A stretch of DNA of 64,000 nucleotides from JBBQFI01 sp038321775. GTDB taxonomy: Bacteria > Verrucomicrobiota > Verrucomicrobiia > Chthoniobacterales > UBA10450. The stretch is from NCBI GenBank assembly GCA_038321775.1, contig JBBQFI010000015.1:1-64000 (forward strand), given 5' to 3'. The first letter of the stretch is position 1, and every line of letters starts with the position of its first letter. Shown piece after piece: positions 8,627 through 17,399 of this stretch. Both the position numbers and the translations under genes were made by a program. A model generated the notes under the pieces. The model was given only the letters and a program-made list of their open reading frames with translations, searched no databases and was not told the DNA's origin.

Positions 8627-8668
8627 GGCGTTTATGGCTTGTGCTGAAAAAGGGGTCGAATAAGTGCT

Positions 8669-9098
8669 AGAGCTTACTATCGAGAGGAGAGGAAAACAAA
8701 AGCTGAAAACTGAAAAGCTGGCAAAAACCAGTGACAAGTGACAAGCAAAGAGGCGGAAGAAAGAGAAGTTAGACTCACTAGCTGCGATCGATCGACGAAT
8801 TGCTTGGCATTAGCAGCGGCGTCACTAACAGCTCATCCGTGGCGAAGGAAGAGCGAGTGCGCGACAGCCGATACGAAACGAATCATTGCCACCCTGGCCG
8901 GCGTATCCGCGCTCTTCGTCTCGGGCTACACCGCATACTTCCAACGCCAGCAAGTGCGGCGAAAAAGGCAGTGACAAGTGACGTGTGTCCAGTGACAAGC
9001 AGGAGCAGAAACCTTTTCCTGAGTTCCTCTATTCCTGATTCATATGGAGGAAATTGCCGATCGACTTCTTTTCCTGATTTCCTGTTTTCCTGATTCGA
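8669..9098. repeat. Repeat-rich intergenic region
   Basis: No convincing gene between 8627 and 9262. It holds the 5420-type repeat (8669-8715), then GTGACAAGTGACAAGC heptamer runs at 8731-8746 and again at 8971-9000, and at 9011-9098 the TTTTCCTGAGTTCC ... TTTTCCTGATTC element without its GC-rich centre. A short open frame near 8870-8974 reads like a membrane-protein tail but has no conserved start. Confidence 0.6.
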
Positions 9099-9262
9099 TC
9101 TTTGAAATGCCGACATAAGGAAGTGACGTGTGACGCCGAAGCGCGGAACTCTTCCGCGGTCAAAATTTACACACCGCATGAATCGGATATGTGGGCTATG
9201 CTTGGATTAATCCAGGCAAAACCTCAATAGGCAGTTCGGCCCTCTCATTGAACACATAGATT

Positions 9263-10258
9263 ATGAAAAACTTTATTTGTAAGTTTATTTATTTGCCCTG
9301 CTTACTTCTCGCTTCCATTGGTTTCGCTCAATCGGGCGATACCGTCACGAAAGACGTGGCGGGCCACGATCATCCGCTTCTCAAGCGCTACGAAGCCTCT
9401 TTGATCGTGGCGTATACCGAGAAAGCGTACGATGCCTACAAGCTCATCTTGGGTAAGGCACTTAATCCCTCCGCCGATGGGAGCCAGGGTAAACGCATTG
9501 AAAAAGAACAGTCTGTCGAAGGACGAATCACGCGCATCACCTACATGGCTCCAGTCGGACGGTCGGCCTTGGAAGTTTTTAAGAATTACGAGAACGAATT
9601 GAAAGCCAAAGGCGCCGAGACGCTCTTTAGTGGCATGAATGCCGATGGGCTTGGCTACGACTTCGGAGGCGTCCCGCAATACGACGACCTCGACGGACAA
9701 CTCTTTGGTTACAGTCATACCAAGGCGAGTTACGCCGCTTACAAACTCGATGACACATACGTAGCAATTTACGCCGCGGAGTTTGAGGACGGAGCGACCA
9801 AGTATCCGATCGCGAAAGGACAGACGGCGGTGCAGGTGGATATCATCGAGAGTAAGCCAATGGAAGAAAAGATGGTGACAGTCTCCGCGGAGAAGATGGC
9901 TGGGAGCATCGGCAGTTCCGGCAAAGTAGCTCTGTATGGTATCTACTTTGATACGAACAAAACCGCGCTAAAACCGGAATCGGCTCCAACACTGGCTGAG
10001 ATCGCGAAGCTGCTCCAGGCCGATCCAAAACTAAACCTTCTTGTCGGTGGTCATACCGACAACGTCGGCGCATTCGAAGCCAATCGCGATCTTTCGCAGC
10101 GTCGCGCCGCTGCTGTCGTGCACGAGCTTGTTTCACACTACAACGTTTCTGCGCAGCGACTCTTTCCCTTCGGCGTGAGCTATGCCAGCCCGGTCGCGAC
10201 AAATGAAACCGAAGAAGGCAGAGCCAAGAATCGGCGAGTCGAATTAGTGAAAATGTAA
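9263..10258 (+). CDS. OmpA-family protein with DUF4892-like N-terminal domain
   Basis: A 331-aa exported protein. Residues 1-22 form a signal peptide (MKNFICKF, then a hydrophobic run ending FAQS). Residues about 35-205 resemble DUF4892, shown by HPLLKRYEAS near the start. Residues about 222-331 are an OmpA-like peptidoglycan-binding domain: YFDTNKTALKPES, GGHTDNVG, NRDLSQRRA and the closing KNRRVELV. It probably anchors the outer membrane to peptidoglycan. It is isolated by repeat-rich gaps on both sides. A palindrome GGATTAATCC at about 9210 lies upstream, of unknown meaning. Confidence 0.85.
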   Translation: MKNFICKFIYLPCLLLASIGFAQSGDTVTKDVAGHDHPLLKRYEASLIVAYTEKAYDAYKLILGKALNPSADGSQGKRIEKEQSVEGRITRITYMAPVGRSALEVFKNYENELKAKGAETLFSGMNADGLGYDFGGVPQYDDLDGQLFGYSHTKASYAAYKLDDTYVAIYAAEFEDGATKYPIAKGQTAVQVDIIESKPMEEKMVTVSAEKMAGSIGSSGKVALYGIYFDTNKTALKPESAPTLAEIAKLLQADPKLNLLVGGHTDNVGAFEANRDLSQRRAAAVVHELVSHYNVSAQRLFPFGVSYASPVATNETEEGRAKNRRVELVKM

Positions 10259-10316
10259 CGGACAAGGTCTTGATTGACTAACACGCTGTCGCCCCCGCCC
10301 GGAAGGATGGTTGAAG

Positions 10317-10423
10317 GTCTTTGGTTGAGTATTGAGAAAGGAAGAGACTTATGAAGCGGGAACCGGCGCGCTCGGCGATCGCGCCCTACCAGGTCTCTTT
10401 CTGGTTTCCTGGTTTCCTGATTC
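10317..10423. repeat. REP-like palindromic repeat, copy 2, with leading 21-mer repeat
   Basis: 10317-10337 repeats the 521-541 segment in inverse orientation (one mismatch). 10345-10423 is the second copy of the REP-like element of 6357-6433, with the 38-base identical core and the GGTTTCCTGATTC end. It fills most of the gap between the converging OmpA and VOC genes. Confidence 0.7.
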
Positions 10424-10461
10424 GTTAGTTAAAGAATAGACGACACAGAGGTCGTCCCTCC

Positions 10462-10851
10462 TTATTTGCCGCCTTGCACGCTGAGTTCCCAGCGGTAGCC
10501 ATCGGGATCGTGAAACCATAGGCCCATGTTTTTTGAGCCGGGACCTTCAGGACCTATCTCGTGGCCGGGATCTTCGAGATCGACTTTGTGCTTCTTCAAA
10601 TGCGTGAGCGCTTTTCGCAATGACGTCATGTTCGGCAAATGAAACGACATGTGATCGATCGCGCCCGGCGTCGGTTTGCCTTTAAACAAAGCGATCGTGA
10701 CGTTTTTGTTTCCGATGCCGACACCTTCATCGTAATCGAATTGCTTTTTTAATCCGAGAGCGCGCTCGAACCATTTCGCGCTTTTCTTCGGATCGCGCAC
10801 GGCGAGGCCAAAGTGCCCGACCACTCCCAAGGTAAATGGAATCTTCGTCAA
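10462..10851 (-). CDS. VOC family (glyoxalase-like) protein
   Basis: A 129-aa vicinal-oxygen-chelate protein made of two beta-alpha-beta-beta-beta modules. Likely metal ligands are the His of VGHFGLAV, the His of IDHMSFHL and the Glu of YRWELSV at the end. GLWFHDPDGYRWELS is the typical closing strand of the family. Substrate is unknown. The start is TTG 10851, directly abutting the stop codon of the small lipoprotein gene upstream, so the two are probably co-transcribed. Confidence 0.8.
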   Translation of the reverse strand: MTKIPFTLGVVGHFGLAVRDPKKSAKWFERALGLKKQFDYDEGVGIGNKNVTIALFKGKPTPGAIDHMSFHLPNMTSLRKALTHLKKHKVDLEDPGHEIGPEGPGSKNMGLWFHDPDGYRWELSVQGGK

Positions 10852-10998
10852 TTAATAAATGGAAGGAGATGCCTGTGGGGTTGGATGAGCGGAGGCGGCG
10901 GGAATGACAGTCATGGTTTCGCGTTTGTTGCTCCTACAGGAGTTAAAAGAGATGGCAGCGAGAGTGACGGCGGCAAGCAGGAAAAATTTCGTTTTCAT
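10852..10998 (-). CDS. Small predicted lipoprotein (48 aa)
   Basis: A short frame from ATG 10998 to TAA 10852 encodes MKTKFFLLAAVTLAAISF then NSC: a lysine-led hydrophobic signal with a lipobox-like Cys at residue 21. The mature part is 28 residues with Pro/Ala/Ser and no domain. The stop touches the VOC start codon. Signal sequence and perfect tiling argue that it is real; function is unknown. Confidence 0.58.
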   Translation of the reverse strand: MKTKFFLLAAVTLAAISFNSCRSNKRETMTVIPAASAHPTPQASPSIY

Positions 10999-11074
10999 AA
11001 ATGGATAGCATTCCGGTTCGATAGACCGGAATCACAATCAGTATTCGTGTCAAGCGAGCGAATTGCTCGCGTGT

Positions 11075-11296
11075 TTATTCGGCGCGGAGCGCGACGATGG
11101 GATCCACACGCGTGGCGCGGCGAGCCGGGACAAAGCATGACGCCGCCGCGACTGCGGTCAGAAGCGTCGCGACTGCGCAATAAATCAAGGGATCGAGCGC
11201 GTTGACTTTGAAGAGAATGGTTTGCAACGCCGCAGCTGCGAGCACGCCGAGCAGAAGCGCAGCTGCACTCACGCCGAGAACGAGTCCGATGGCCAT
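11075..11296 (-). pseudogene. ADOP permease, C-terminal fragment after frameshift
   Basis: A 73-residue frame carries the last FtsX-type transmembrane helices (AIGLVLGVSAAALLLGVLAAAAL and a second hydrophobic stretch) and the closing motif PARRATRVDPIVALRAE, the standard end of MacB/ADOP permeases. It continues the main frame 11269-13566 in another phase. One missing base near 11285-11290 explains the break. Read together, the gene spans 11075-13566. Confidence 0.75.
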
Positions 11297-13566
11297 TGCA
11301 CAGCGCCCTGTTGCATAACGAGGCGAAGAATCCGGCGCGCATCGGCGCCAAGCGCCATGCGGATGCCGAACTCCTGTGTCCTTTGATTCACCGAAAAACT
11401 CATGACGCCGTAGAGACCGACCGCGGAAAGAATCACGGCGGCGATTCCGAAGATCATGAACAGGTTTGCCGAGATGCGATTCGTCCCGAGAATCTCATCG
11501 TGCAAGCGCGCGGGCGTTCCGCCGAAGTAAGTCGGCAAGTTGGCATCGAGTTGCGCGATCGCTTTGCCGAGCGGCGCGGCCAGAGTCTCCGCGTTTTGTC
11601 CACGATGCGGACTGACGACGATGGTGACGAATTGCGGCGAAGGCGGGACGCCAAGAATCGGAACGTAGAAGCCGGTGTTATCGGTCTGCTGGTTGAACGG
11701 ACCTTGCATGAGCGTGTCGGGAACAACGCCGACGACGGTGCGCCACGGTTGCGACGTGGCCGGATTGTAGATGCGGACGCGACGGCCTAACGGATTATCG
11801 TGGCCGAAATATTTCTGGGCAAAACCGGTGCTGACAATGGCGACCGCCTGTTTGGCGTCGTTGTCATCGATAGTGAAATCGCGGCCGGAAAGAATTTTCA
11901 AGCCGATGGTGGTGAAGTAACCATCGGAGACAAACTCAAAGTTGCCCTGCGGCCGATCGTTATCGGTGATGTAATTTTTACCTTCCACTTCGTATCGGCC
12001 GAAGCCGCCGAAGGTCATGCGAAAACGGCCGGTGAAAGCAGCGTTTTCAAATGCGGGATTGCTGCGCAGCGCGCGCAAAGTCCTTACGAAAAATTGTTCG
12101 CGCGCTTCAGTGGTCGGATAATCTCCGTCCATCAATCCCATGCGTGCGGAGTAAACGCCGTTTTCGTTGTAGCCGTAATCGAGCGTGGTTTGATTGCGGA
12201 TCGATTTGATTTGCAACGCGGCAGCGATCAACAAAGCGGCGGTCAAGGCAATCTGTCCGACCACGAGAACGCGCGTGATGACGTTGACGAGACGGCTGCT
12301 GTTGCCGCGCCCGCCTTCTTTCATCATGGCGCTGGCGTTGGCGCGCGCACTGATCCACGCGGGCACGAACCCGGAAAGAATGGTCGTGAAGAAAACAATG
12401 CCGAGCGTGAAAAGAAGAACCTTGGCGTCGATGGTGAACGACACCCAATACGGAAGCGGGAACGGAAGCGCGTTCGTCGCGCGAATGAGTATTTCCACGG
12501 CCCATTGCGCCATGAGCACGCCCGCGACCGCTCCCATGGCCGCGACGAGGAAACTTTCAGTCATCATTTGCCTAACGAGACGCCAGCGCGTTGCGCCAAG
12601 CGCACCGCGAATGGCGAGTTCTTTCGCGCGCAAGGCCGCGCGTCCGAACTGCATGTTCATCACGTTCACGCAGGCAATCAGCAACACGACGATGACAGCG
12701 CCGAGCATGGCGTAAACGGTTTGGCGCAATTGCGGGCCGGTAAAGGTATTGATGAGCGGTTGCACATTCGCGGAGACGAGTTGGCCGTTCGTTTTCGGAT
12801 TGTCTTTCGCCATGCGTTTCGCGAGCCCGACAAATTCGGCGTTGACCTGGTCGAGGCTCACACCGGGTTTCAAGCGGCCCATCACGCCGGGCCCGACGGC
12901 CGTAAGATCGGCCCGGGGTTTGAGCGGGAACTCATTATATAGAGGGACCCAGAGTTGCTCGGAGACCGGGAACTTAAAGTTCGGCGGCATCACGCCGATG
13001 ATGGTGGCGGCGCGGCCGTTGATCCGGATCGCCTGGCCGACGATGTGCGGGTCGGCGTTGAAATCGCGCTGCCAGATTTCGTAGCCGAGGAGCGTGACTT
13101 TTTCCGAGCCAGGTTTGTTGTCCTCGGCATTGAAATCGCGCCCCATGATCGGGGAAACGCCGATGATCTTGAAAAATTCGTCGGTGACGTATCCGCCGGT
13201 GTAGCGCTGCGGATTATTGCGGTAGGAAACGTTGATGGTCGATCCATTCAGAAACGCGGCCATTTGCGAGAACGACTGTTGCGCCGCGCGCATGTCTTCG
13301 TAATCCTGGTCCGAAGGAATATTTCCGGCACCGAAATTATTATTCTGCGGCGTGGCCTGGGGATCGATCAGGCCGACGCTCATCAATTGTTCCGGATGCG
13401 GAAACGAAAATCCGCGCAGAACGAATGCGTTGACGACGGTAAATTGCGTGGTCACGCCGCAAATGCCGAGCGCGAGAACGAGGACGGCGAGAAAACAAAA
13501 TGTTTTCTCCTTAATTAAAACGCGGAAGCCGATTCGAATATCCTGGAGCAAAGAATCAAAGAACAT
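11269..13566 (-). CDS. ABC transporter permease of ADOP/MacB type (frameshifted near 3' end)
   Basis: 765 codons from ATG 13566. An N-terminal transmembrane helix (about 20-45) is followed by a MacB_PCD periplasmic domain, a first FtsX block with three helices (VIVVLLIACVNVMNMQFGRA, RAKELAIRGALGATRWRL), a second periplasmic domain, then the second FtsX block beginning about 690 (AVILSAVGLYGVMSFSVNQRTQEFGIRMALGA). This duplicated layout is the acidobacterial duplicated orphan permease. The reading frame is lost after MQQGAVQ and resumes in 11075-11296. No ATP-binding gene is adjacent. Confidence 0.85.
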   Translation of the reverse strand: MFFDSLLQDIRIGFRVLIKEKTFCFLAVLVLALGICGVTTQFTVVNAFVLRGFSFPHPEQLMSVGLIDPQATPQNNNFGAGNIPSDQDYEDMRAAQQSFSQMAAFLNGSTINVSYRNNPQRYTGGYVTDEFFKIIGVSPIMGRDFNAEDNKPGSEKVTLLGYEIWQRDFNADPHIVGQAIRINGRAATIIGVMPPNFKFPVSEQLWVPLYNEFPLKPRADLTAVGPGVMGRLKPGVSLDQVNAEFVGLAKRMAKDNPKTNGQLVSANVQPLINTFTGPQLRQTVYAMLGAVIVVLLIACVNVMNMQFGRAALRAKELAIRGALGATRWRLVRQMMTESFLVAAMGAVAGVLMAQWAVEILIRATNALPFPLPYWVSFTIDAKVLLFTLGIVFFTTILSGFVPAWISARANASAMMKEGGRGNSSRLVNVITRVLVVGQIALTAALLIAAALQIKSIRNQTTLDYGYNENGVYSARMGLMDGDYPTTEAREQFFVRTLRALRSNPAFENAAFTGRFRMTFGGFGRYEVEGKNYITDNDRPQGNFEFVSDGYFTTIGLKILSGRDFTIDDNDAKQAVAIVSTGFAQKYFGHDNPLGRRVRIYNPATSQPWRTVVGVVPDTLMQGPFNQQTDNTGFYVPILGVPPSPQFVTIVVSPHRGQNAETLAAPLGKAIAQLDANLPTYFGGTPARLHDEILGTNRISANLFMIFGIAAVILSAVGLYGVMSFSVNQRTQEFGIRMALGADARRILRLVMQQGAVQWPSDSFSA

Positions 13567-13888
13567 AAGCGTGGTGGTTGGTAGCGAATCCGCAAAAACG
13601 ACGCGTGGCTCGCATTACAGATGAGATGCACGAGTCGTTCATATGGATTCAAAATCCTTCTGACCCGCATCGCTATTGCAAAGGGTGTGCCAGTGGAATG
13701 CGCTTCGCACAAGCCGCTACACTTGAGTGTTTTACGGCGTGACGTGAGGCAGTCGATGCTTCCGCAAATGTTCGATTGCGGGATTCGTCGTCCCGACCGT
13801 GGGATGACTCAACGCACCAACTCGTTTGCCGTGACGAAAACGTTACGGCAACAAGGTTGCCGCCTGACTCGTTAGGCGGATGAAGCGA
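13567..13888. other. Intergenic region without a gene
   Basis: About 320 bases between the ADOP permease start and the metallo-hydrolase stop. I see no supported gene. Its right end holds two adjacent hairpins (listed separately) and a TCGTTAGG octamer. Confidence 0.5.
13847..13879 (-). terminator. Twin hairpin downstream of metallo-hydrolase
   Basis: GGCAAC-aag-GTTGCC at 13847-13861 is followed at once by CCGCCT-8 nt-AGGCGG at 13860-13879. The second stem incorporates the CCTAACGA/TCGTTAGG octamer. It lies nine bases past the hydrolase stop codon. There is no clear U-tract, so termination is tentative. Confidence 0.35.
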
Positions 13889-14568
13889 TTAGAGCGAAAT
13901 TGTTTCGCCGATTTTCGGCAACAACAATTCCTTGCCCGCATCTCGCGCTGCCTTCAACGAGGCAGCGTGATCGATCTCGATCGGCGGGAATGTGTCGTAG
14001 TGCACGCCGACAATTTTTGGCGCGCCGACAAACTCCGCCGCGCGCAGCGCGTCGTCGATTCCCATCGTGAAAAAATCGCCGATCGGCAGGACAGCGAAGT
14101 TTATTTTTGTCCCCTCGCCTATCAACTTCATGTCGTACGTCAGCGCGGTGTCGCCGGAGTAATAGAAATTGCCCTCGCGCGTTTCGATGACAAAGCCGCA
14201 CGGGTTTCCGCCGTAGCTGTCATCGGGCATCGAGCTGCTGTGAATCGCCGCAGTTAGTTTCACACGACCAAAATCCTGCTTCGTCGCGCCACCGTGATTC
14301 ATCGATTGCACATTCTTCACGCCTTTTTTCTCAAACCATTCACCGACTTCAAACGGTGCAATCACCAGCGCTTCCGTGCGTTTCGCGATGTCGACAACAT
14401 CGGCAACGTGATCGCCATGCCGTGCGAAACGAGAATGAAATCCGCCTCAATTTTCTTAACGTCAATCTCCTTCCCCAGGGGATTGGGGCTGATGAAAGGG
14501 TCGAACAGAATTCGTTTGCCGGCGACTTCCACCGCGAAACAGGCGTGACCGTAATAGGTGAGATTCAT
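13889..14568 (-). pseudogene. UPF0173-type metal-dependent hydrolase, single-base frameshift
   Basis: The N-terminal part from ATG 14568 (MNLTYYGHACF, ILFDPFISPNP, ILVSHG) and the C-terminal part (IAPFEVGEWFEKKGV, MNHGG, SGDTAL, GVHYDTFPPI) together form a complete metallo-beta-lactamase-fold UPF0173 hydrolase of about 226 residues. One base is missing between 14419 and 14420: restoring a G there (plus strand) gives SHGHGDH, the zinc-binding HxHxDH motif, and joins the frames. Either the gene is freshly broken or the assembly has a one-base error. Confidence 0.85.
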
Positions 14569-14763
14569 GAGACTCGAAGTTCTAAAGCGGAGCGACGAAG
14601 TCAAATCGCTGGCGACCATCCACGTTTACAAGCTCGAGCCTTGTCAGGCTTTCCCGCATGTAAGCAATTCGCGGCGACGCAGTTGCCGTTTTTTGCCGCG
14701 CAGAAGTTTCTATTGCGAGATGGCGGCCTTTCGTTAGGCTGCAGACTTCACGCCTAACCAATT

Positions 14764-15186
14764 ATGACATCCATTTTTCATTCGGTGACATTCAATACGT
14801 CCTTGCTCGCACAAAACGATTACCAGCCTTCGGCCGCCGGAGGCGCTGTCGGTGGGATCGTCGGGCTCCTCATCGCTGTGGTGATGATTGTGGCGATGTG
14901 GAAAATTTTTACCAAAGCCGGCCAGCCAGGCTGGGCCAGCATCATTCCGTTCTACAACATTTATGTTCTGTGCCAGATCGTGGGCCGGCCGGGCTGGTGG
15001 TTGCTCCTGATGCTCATTCCGTTTGTGAACTTCATCATCGCGATCATTCTCTGCCTTGATTTGGCCAAGAGTTTCGGCAAGGGCGCCGGGTTCGGAATCG
15101 GCATTCTTCTTCTGGGCATTATCTTTCTGCCGATCCTCGCATTCGGTAGTGCGCAATATCAGGGCGCGGCCAAGACGACGGTCTGA
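14764..15186 (+). CDS. DUF5684 family membrane protein
   Basis: A 140-aa protein with four hydrophobic segments. The pattern WKIFTKAGQPGWASIIPFYNIYVL, GRPGWW and FVNFIIAIILCLDLAKSFGKG is the signature of DUF5684, a family often misnamed signal peptidase I, though it has no catalytic Ser/Lys dyad. Function is unknown. ATG 14764 follows a 195-base gap containing the TCGTTAGG octamer at 14731. Confidence 0.78.
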   Translation: MTSIFHSVTFNTSLLAQNDYQPSAAGGAVGGIVGLLIAVVMIVAMWKIFTKAGQPGWASIIPFYNIYVLCQIVGRPGWWLLLMLIPFVNFIIAIILCLDLAKSFGKGAGFGIGILLLGIIFLPILAFGSAQYQGAAKTTV

Positions 15187-15282
15187 TAACGGCGGAGCAC
15201 GCTCCGCGATCGATCTGTTTTCGGCACTCAGCGAACGAGCGATGTCTCGTCGCGCCCGCAGAATTTTGCGCGAGGTTCTCAT

Positions 15283-16344
15283 GTGGAAAACGAGCAATCG
15301 CCGCGCGCGATCATTCATCTCGACATGGACTGTTTCTATGCAGCCATCGAGGTGCGCGATCGACCAGAGATGCGCGGGAAACCAATCGGCGTGGGCGGAT
15401 CGCGCGATCGACGCGGCGTTTTAACGACGTGCAATTACGAGGCGCGCAAGTTTGGCGTGCGCTCGGCCATGCCGACGTTCATGGCGTTGCAACGTTGCCC
15501 GAGACTGATCGTGCTACCGACGCGTTTCGATGTTTACCGGCGCGAAGCCGCGGTTATTCGCGGGATTTTGCAACGCTTCACGCCACTGGTCGAACCGCTC
15601 TCGCTTGATGAAGCGTATCTCGATGTCAGCGCGCATCCGGGCGAGCCGGGCGCGCTGGCGCAAGTGATTCGCGAAATGATTTTTAGCAAAACGAAACTGA
15701 CCGCGTCCGCTGGCATCGCGCCGAATAAGCTCATCGCCAAAATCGCGAGCGAGATCAGAAAACCGAACGGTCAGTTTGAAGTGACGCCGGAAGAAGTGCC
15801 GGATTTCATGGCCGAATTATCGGTGCGCAAACTTTGGGGCATCGGCGAAGTGACGGAGCAGAGGCTCGAACAGTTCGGCGTAAAGATTTGCGGAGATTTG
15901 CAGCGCTTTTCGCGCGCGGAATTGCAGGAACGCTTCGGTAAGTTTGGAATCGAACTTTACGATCTCTCGCGTGGAATTGACGATCGACCGGTCGAGCCGG
16001 ATCGCGAGCGCAAATCGCTCAGTAATGAAGAGACTTTCGTCCGGGATCTCAATTCGTTAGGCGAATGCGAAACGAAATTGGGCGAACTGTTTGGAGAATT
16101 GATGGCGGAGCTGGCGCAAAAGGAACCGACACGAGCGATCACAAAAATTTTCGTGAAGCTAAAATTCGCCGATTTCACGCGTACCACGGTCGAGCGCGCA
16201 GGACTGCTCCCGACCGTGGAGAATTTTCGGACGCTCCTGCTTGAAGCATTCACTCGCACGGGAAAAAACGTGCGCTTGATGGGCGTGGGAGTGCGTTTCG
16301 CGGAAGTCGCGCCGCCCGATGAAGTGCAGCTGAAATTCCTGTAG
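15283..16344 (+). CDS. dinB: DNA polymerase IV (Y-family)
   Basis: A 353-aa translesion polymerase of usual length. Catalytic carboxylates are Asp14 and Asp16 (LDMDCFYAAIE) and Asp109-Glu110 (SLDEAYLD). TASAGIAPNKLIAKIAS marks the thumb side, helix-hairpin-helix motifs follow (KLWGIGEVTEQRL), and the little-finger domain is complete. The C-terminus lacks an obvious beta-clamp QxxLxLF box, ending DEVQLKFL, which may serve. The start is GTG 15283. No LexA box was recognised upstream. It converges with the next gene with six bases between stops. Confidence 0.9.
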   Translation: MENEQSPRAIIHLDMDCFYAAIEVRDRPEMRGKPIGVGGSRDRRGVLTTCNYEARKFGVRSAMPTFMALQRCPRLIVLPTRFDVYRREAAVIRGILQRFTPLVEPLSLDEAYLDVSAHPGEPGALAQVIREMIFSKTKLTASAGIAPNKLIAKIASEIRKPNGQFEVTPEEVPDFMAELSVRKLWGIGEVTEQRLEQFGVKICGDLQRFSRAELQERFGKFGIELYDLSRGIDDRPVEPDRERKSLSNEETFVRDLNSLGECETKLGELFGELMAELAQKEPTRAITKIFVKLKFADFTRTTVERAGLLPTVENFRTLLLEAFTRTGKNVRLMGVGVRFAEVAPPDEVQLKFL

Positions 16345-16350
16345 CGACGT

Positions 16351-17259
16351 CTACTTAATCTTGATCTTCACGGTCTCGACGAGCGCTTCGTCGAGATAAA
16401 ATTCGACCCGATAATTTCCCGGCGCCCAGCCGTCATCAGGACGCGACAAAGTAAACAAGCCGTGCGCATCTGAAGATGTGGCTGTGGCCGATGCCTCATC
16501 GATTTTGTAATTGGGCGGCGCGATGTCGCCGACATCTTCCGCGATCCAAACCGCACGAACTTTGGCCCCGTGGCGCAAATCATGTCCTTCCCAACGGGCA
16601 TAAAGATTTTGTGTGGCATTGGAAAATTCCGTTCCGAAATCGCCAACTGCTTGACTGGAAACACCGACCACAAGTTTTTTGACAATGACGTCCGCCTTAG
16701 TCGCCGCTGTCGGCAGTTTCGCTAATTCCAATGTCCGTCGATGCAGCAAATCTCCCATCGGAGAACGCAGAGTTGCGATTTCTTTGACGAACCCGACGCC
16801 GTCAACGAACCAGCGATCGATCGTTACCGACATCGGCGCGGACTCTTCGCAATGCAGACGAAAGGCTTTGTAATCTCCGGCCGGCACGGAGACTTTTTCT
16901 ACATCCGTGATGGTGAAATGCTGCTTGATGCGCACGTCGGCAATCTCATCAACGCAATCCCAGCTCGCGCCTTTTTTTAATTTCGCCGGCAGGATGATTT
17001 GCGGCGTGACGGATCCGATCATGGCGCCGTCCCGGCCGGTATGCGCGAACGAATGGATGCCAGTCTGATCTACGGCGATGAGTTCTGTTTTCGTCACCAT
17101 ATCACCGGCGAAGGTCTTGAGTCTCAGCAGTTCCTTTCCTCCAAACTGCTGCGTTCCCTCAATGCGATATTGGATCTGCGATGTTGTCGCAGGGCTGTCT
17201 CCGCCGGCCTCGTCCGTCACATCATATTTCCAACTCGTTCCTTGTTTCGTTGGAATCAA
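16351..17259 (-). CDS. Exported protein of unknown function
   Basis: 302 codons if started at TTG 17259. The body contains a beta-rich region with GKELLRLKTF, LKKGASWDC, VSVPAGDYKAFRLHCEESAP and WFVDGVGFVKE, a pattern seen in uncharacterised secreted proteins, followed by an Ig-like tail (APGNYRVEFYLDEALVETVKIKIK). The frame is open further upstream and codes for an obvious signal peptide (QRKLNCVVALAFATGYLQAA), but between the TAG at about 17335 and 17259 there is no ATG, GTG or TTG. An ATA at 17325 sits exactly where the start would be expected. Confidence 0.6.
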   Translation of the reverse strand: MIPTKQGTSWKYDVTDEAGGDSPATTSQIQYRIEGTQQFGGKELLRLKTFAGDMVTKTELIAVDQTGIHSFAHTGRDGAMIGSVTPQIILPAKLKKGASWDCVDEIADVRIKQHFTITDVEKVSVPAGDYKAFRLHCEESAPMSVTIDRWFVDGVGFVKEIATLRSPMGDLLHRRTLELAKLPTAATKADVIVKKLVVGVSSQAVGDFGTEFSNATQNLYARWEGHDLRHGAKVRAVWIAEDVGDIAPPNYKIDEASATATSSDAHGLFTLSRPDDGWAPGNYRVEFYLDEALVETVKIKIK

Positions 17260-17399
17260 TGGCGCGGCCTGGAGGTATCCAGTGGCGAATGCGAGCGCGA
17301 CAACGCAATTTAATTTTCTCTGTATCTCAACAGACTAATTGCGCGTGCAAACGTGTCCAATATCGAATCGAACCTTGCGCGTTCGACGTTGGATGAAGC

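Noticed and set aside
8738..8974. Plus-strand 78-codon frame ending like a membrane-protein tail
   Set aside because: Its start is built from the heptamer repeat and only the last about 30 residues look protein-like; at most a remnant.
11800..12942. Plus-strand open frame of 380 codons
   Set aside because: Antisense shadow of the ADOP permease; composition is low-complexity Arg/His/Asp with no motif.
13621..13875. Plus-strand 84-codon frame
   Set aside because: No homology-like features; it ends in the hairpin region and has no plausible start context.
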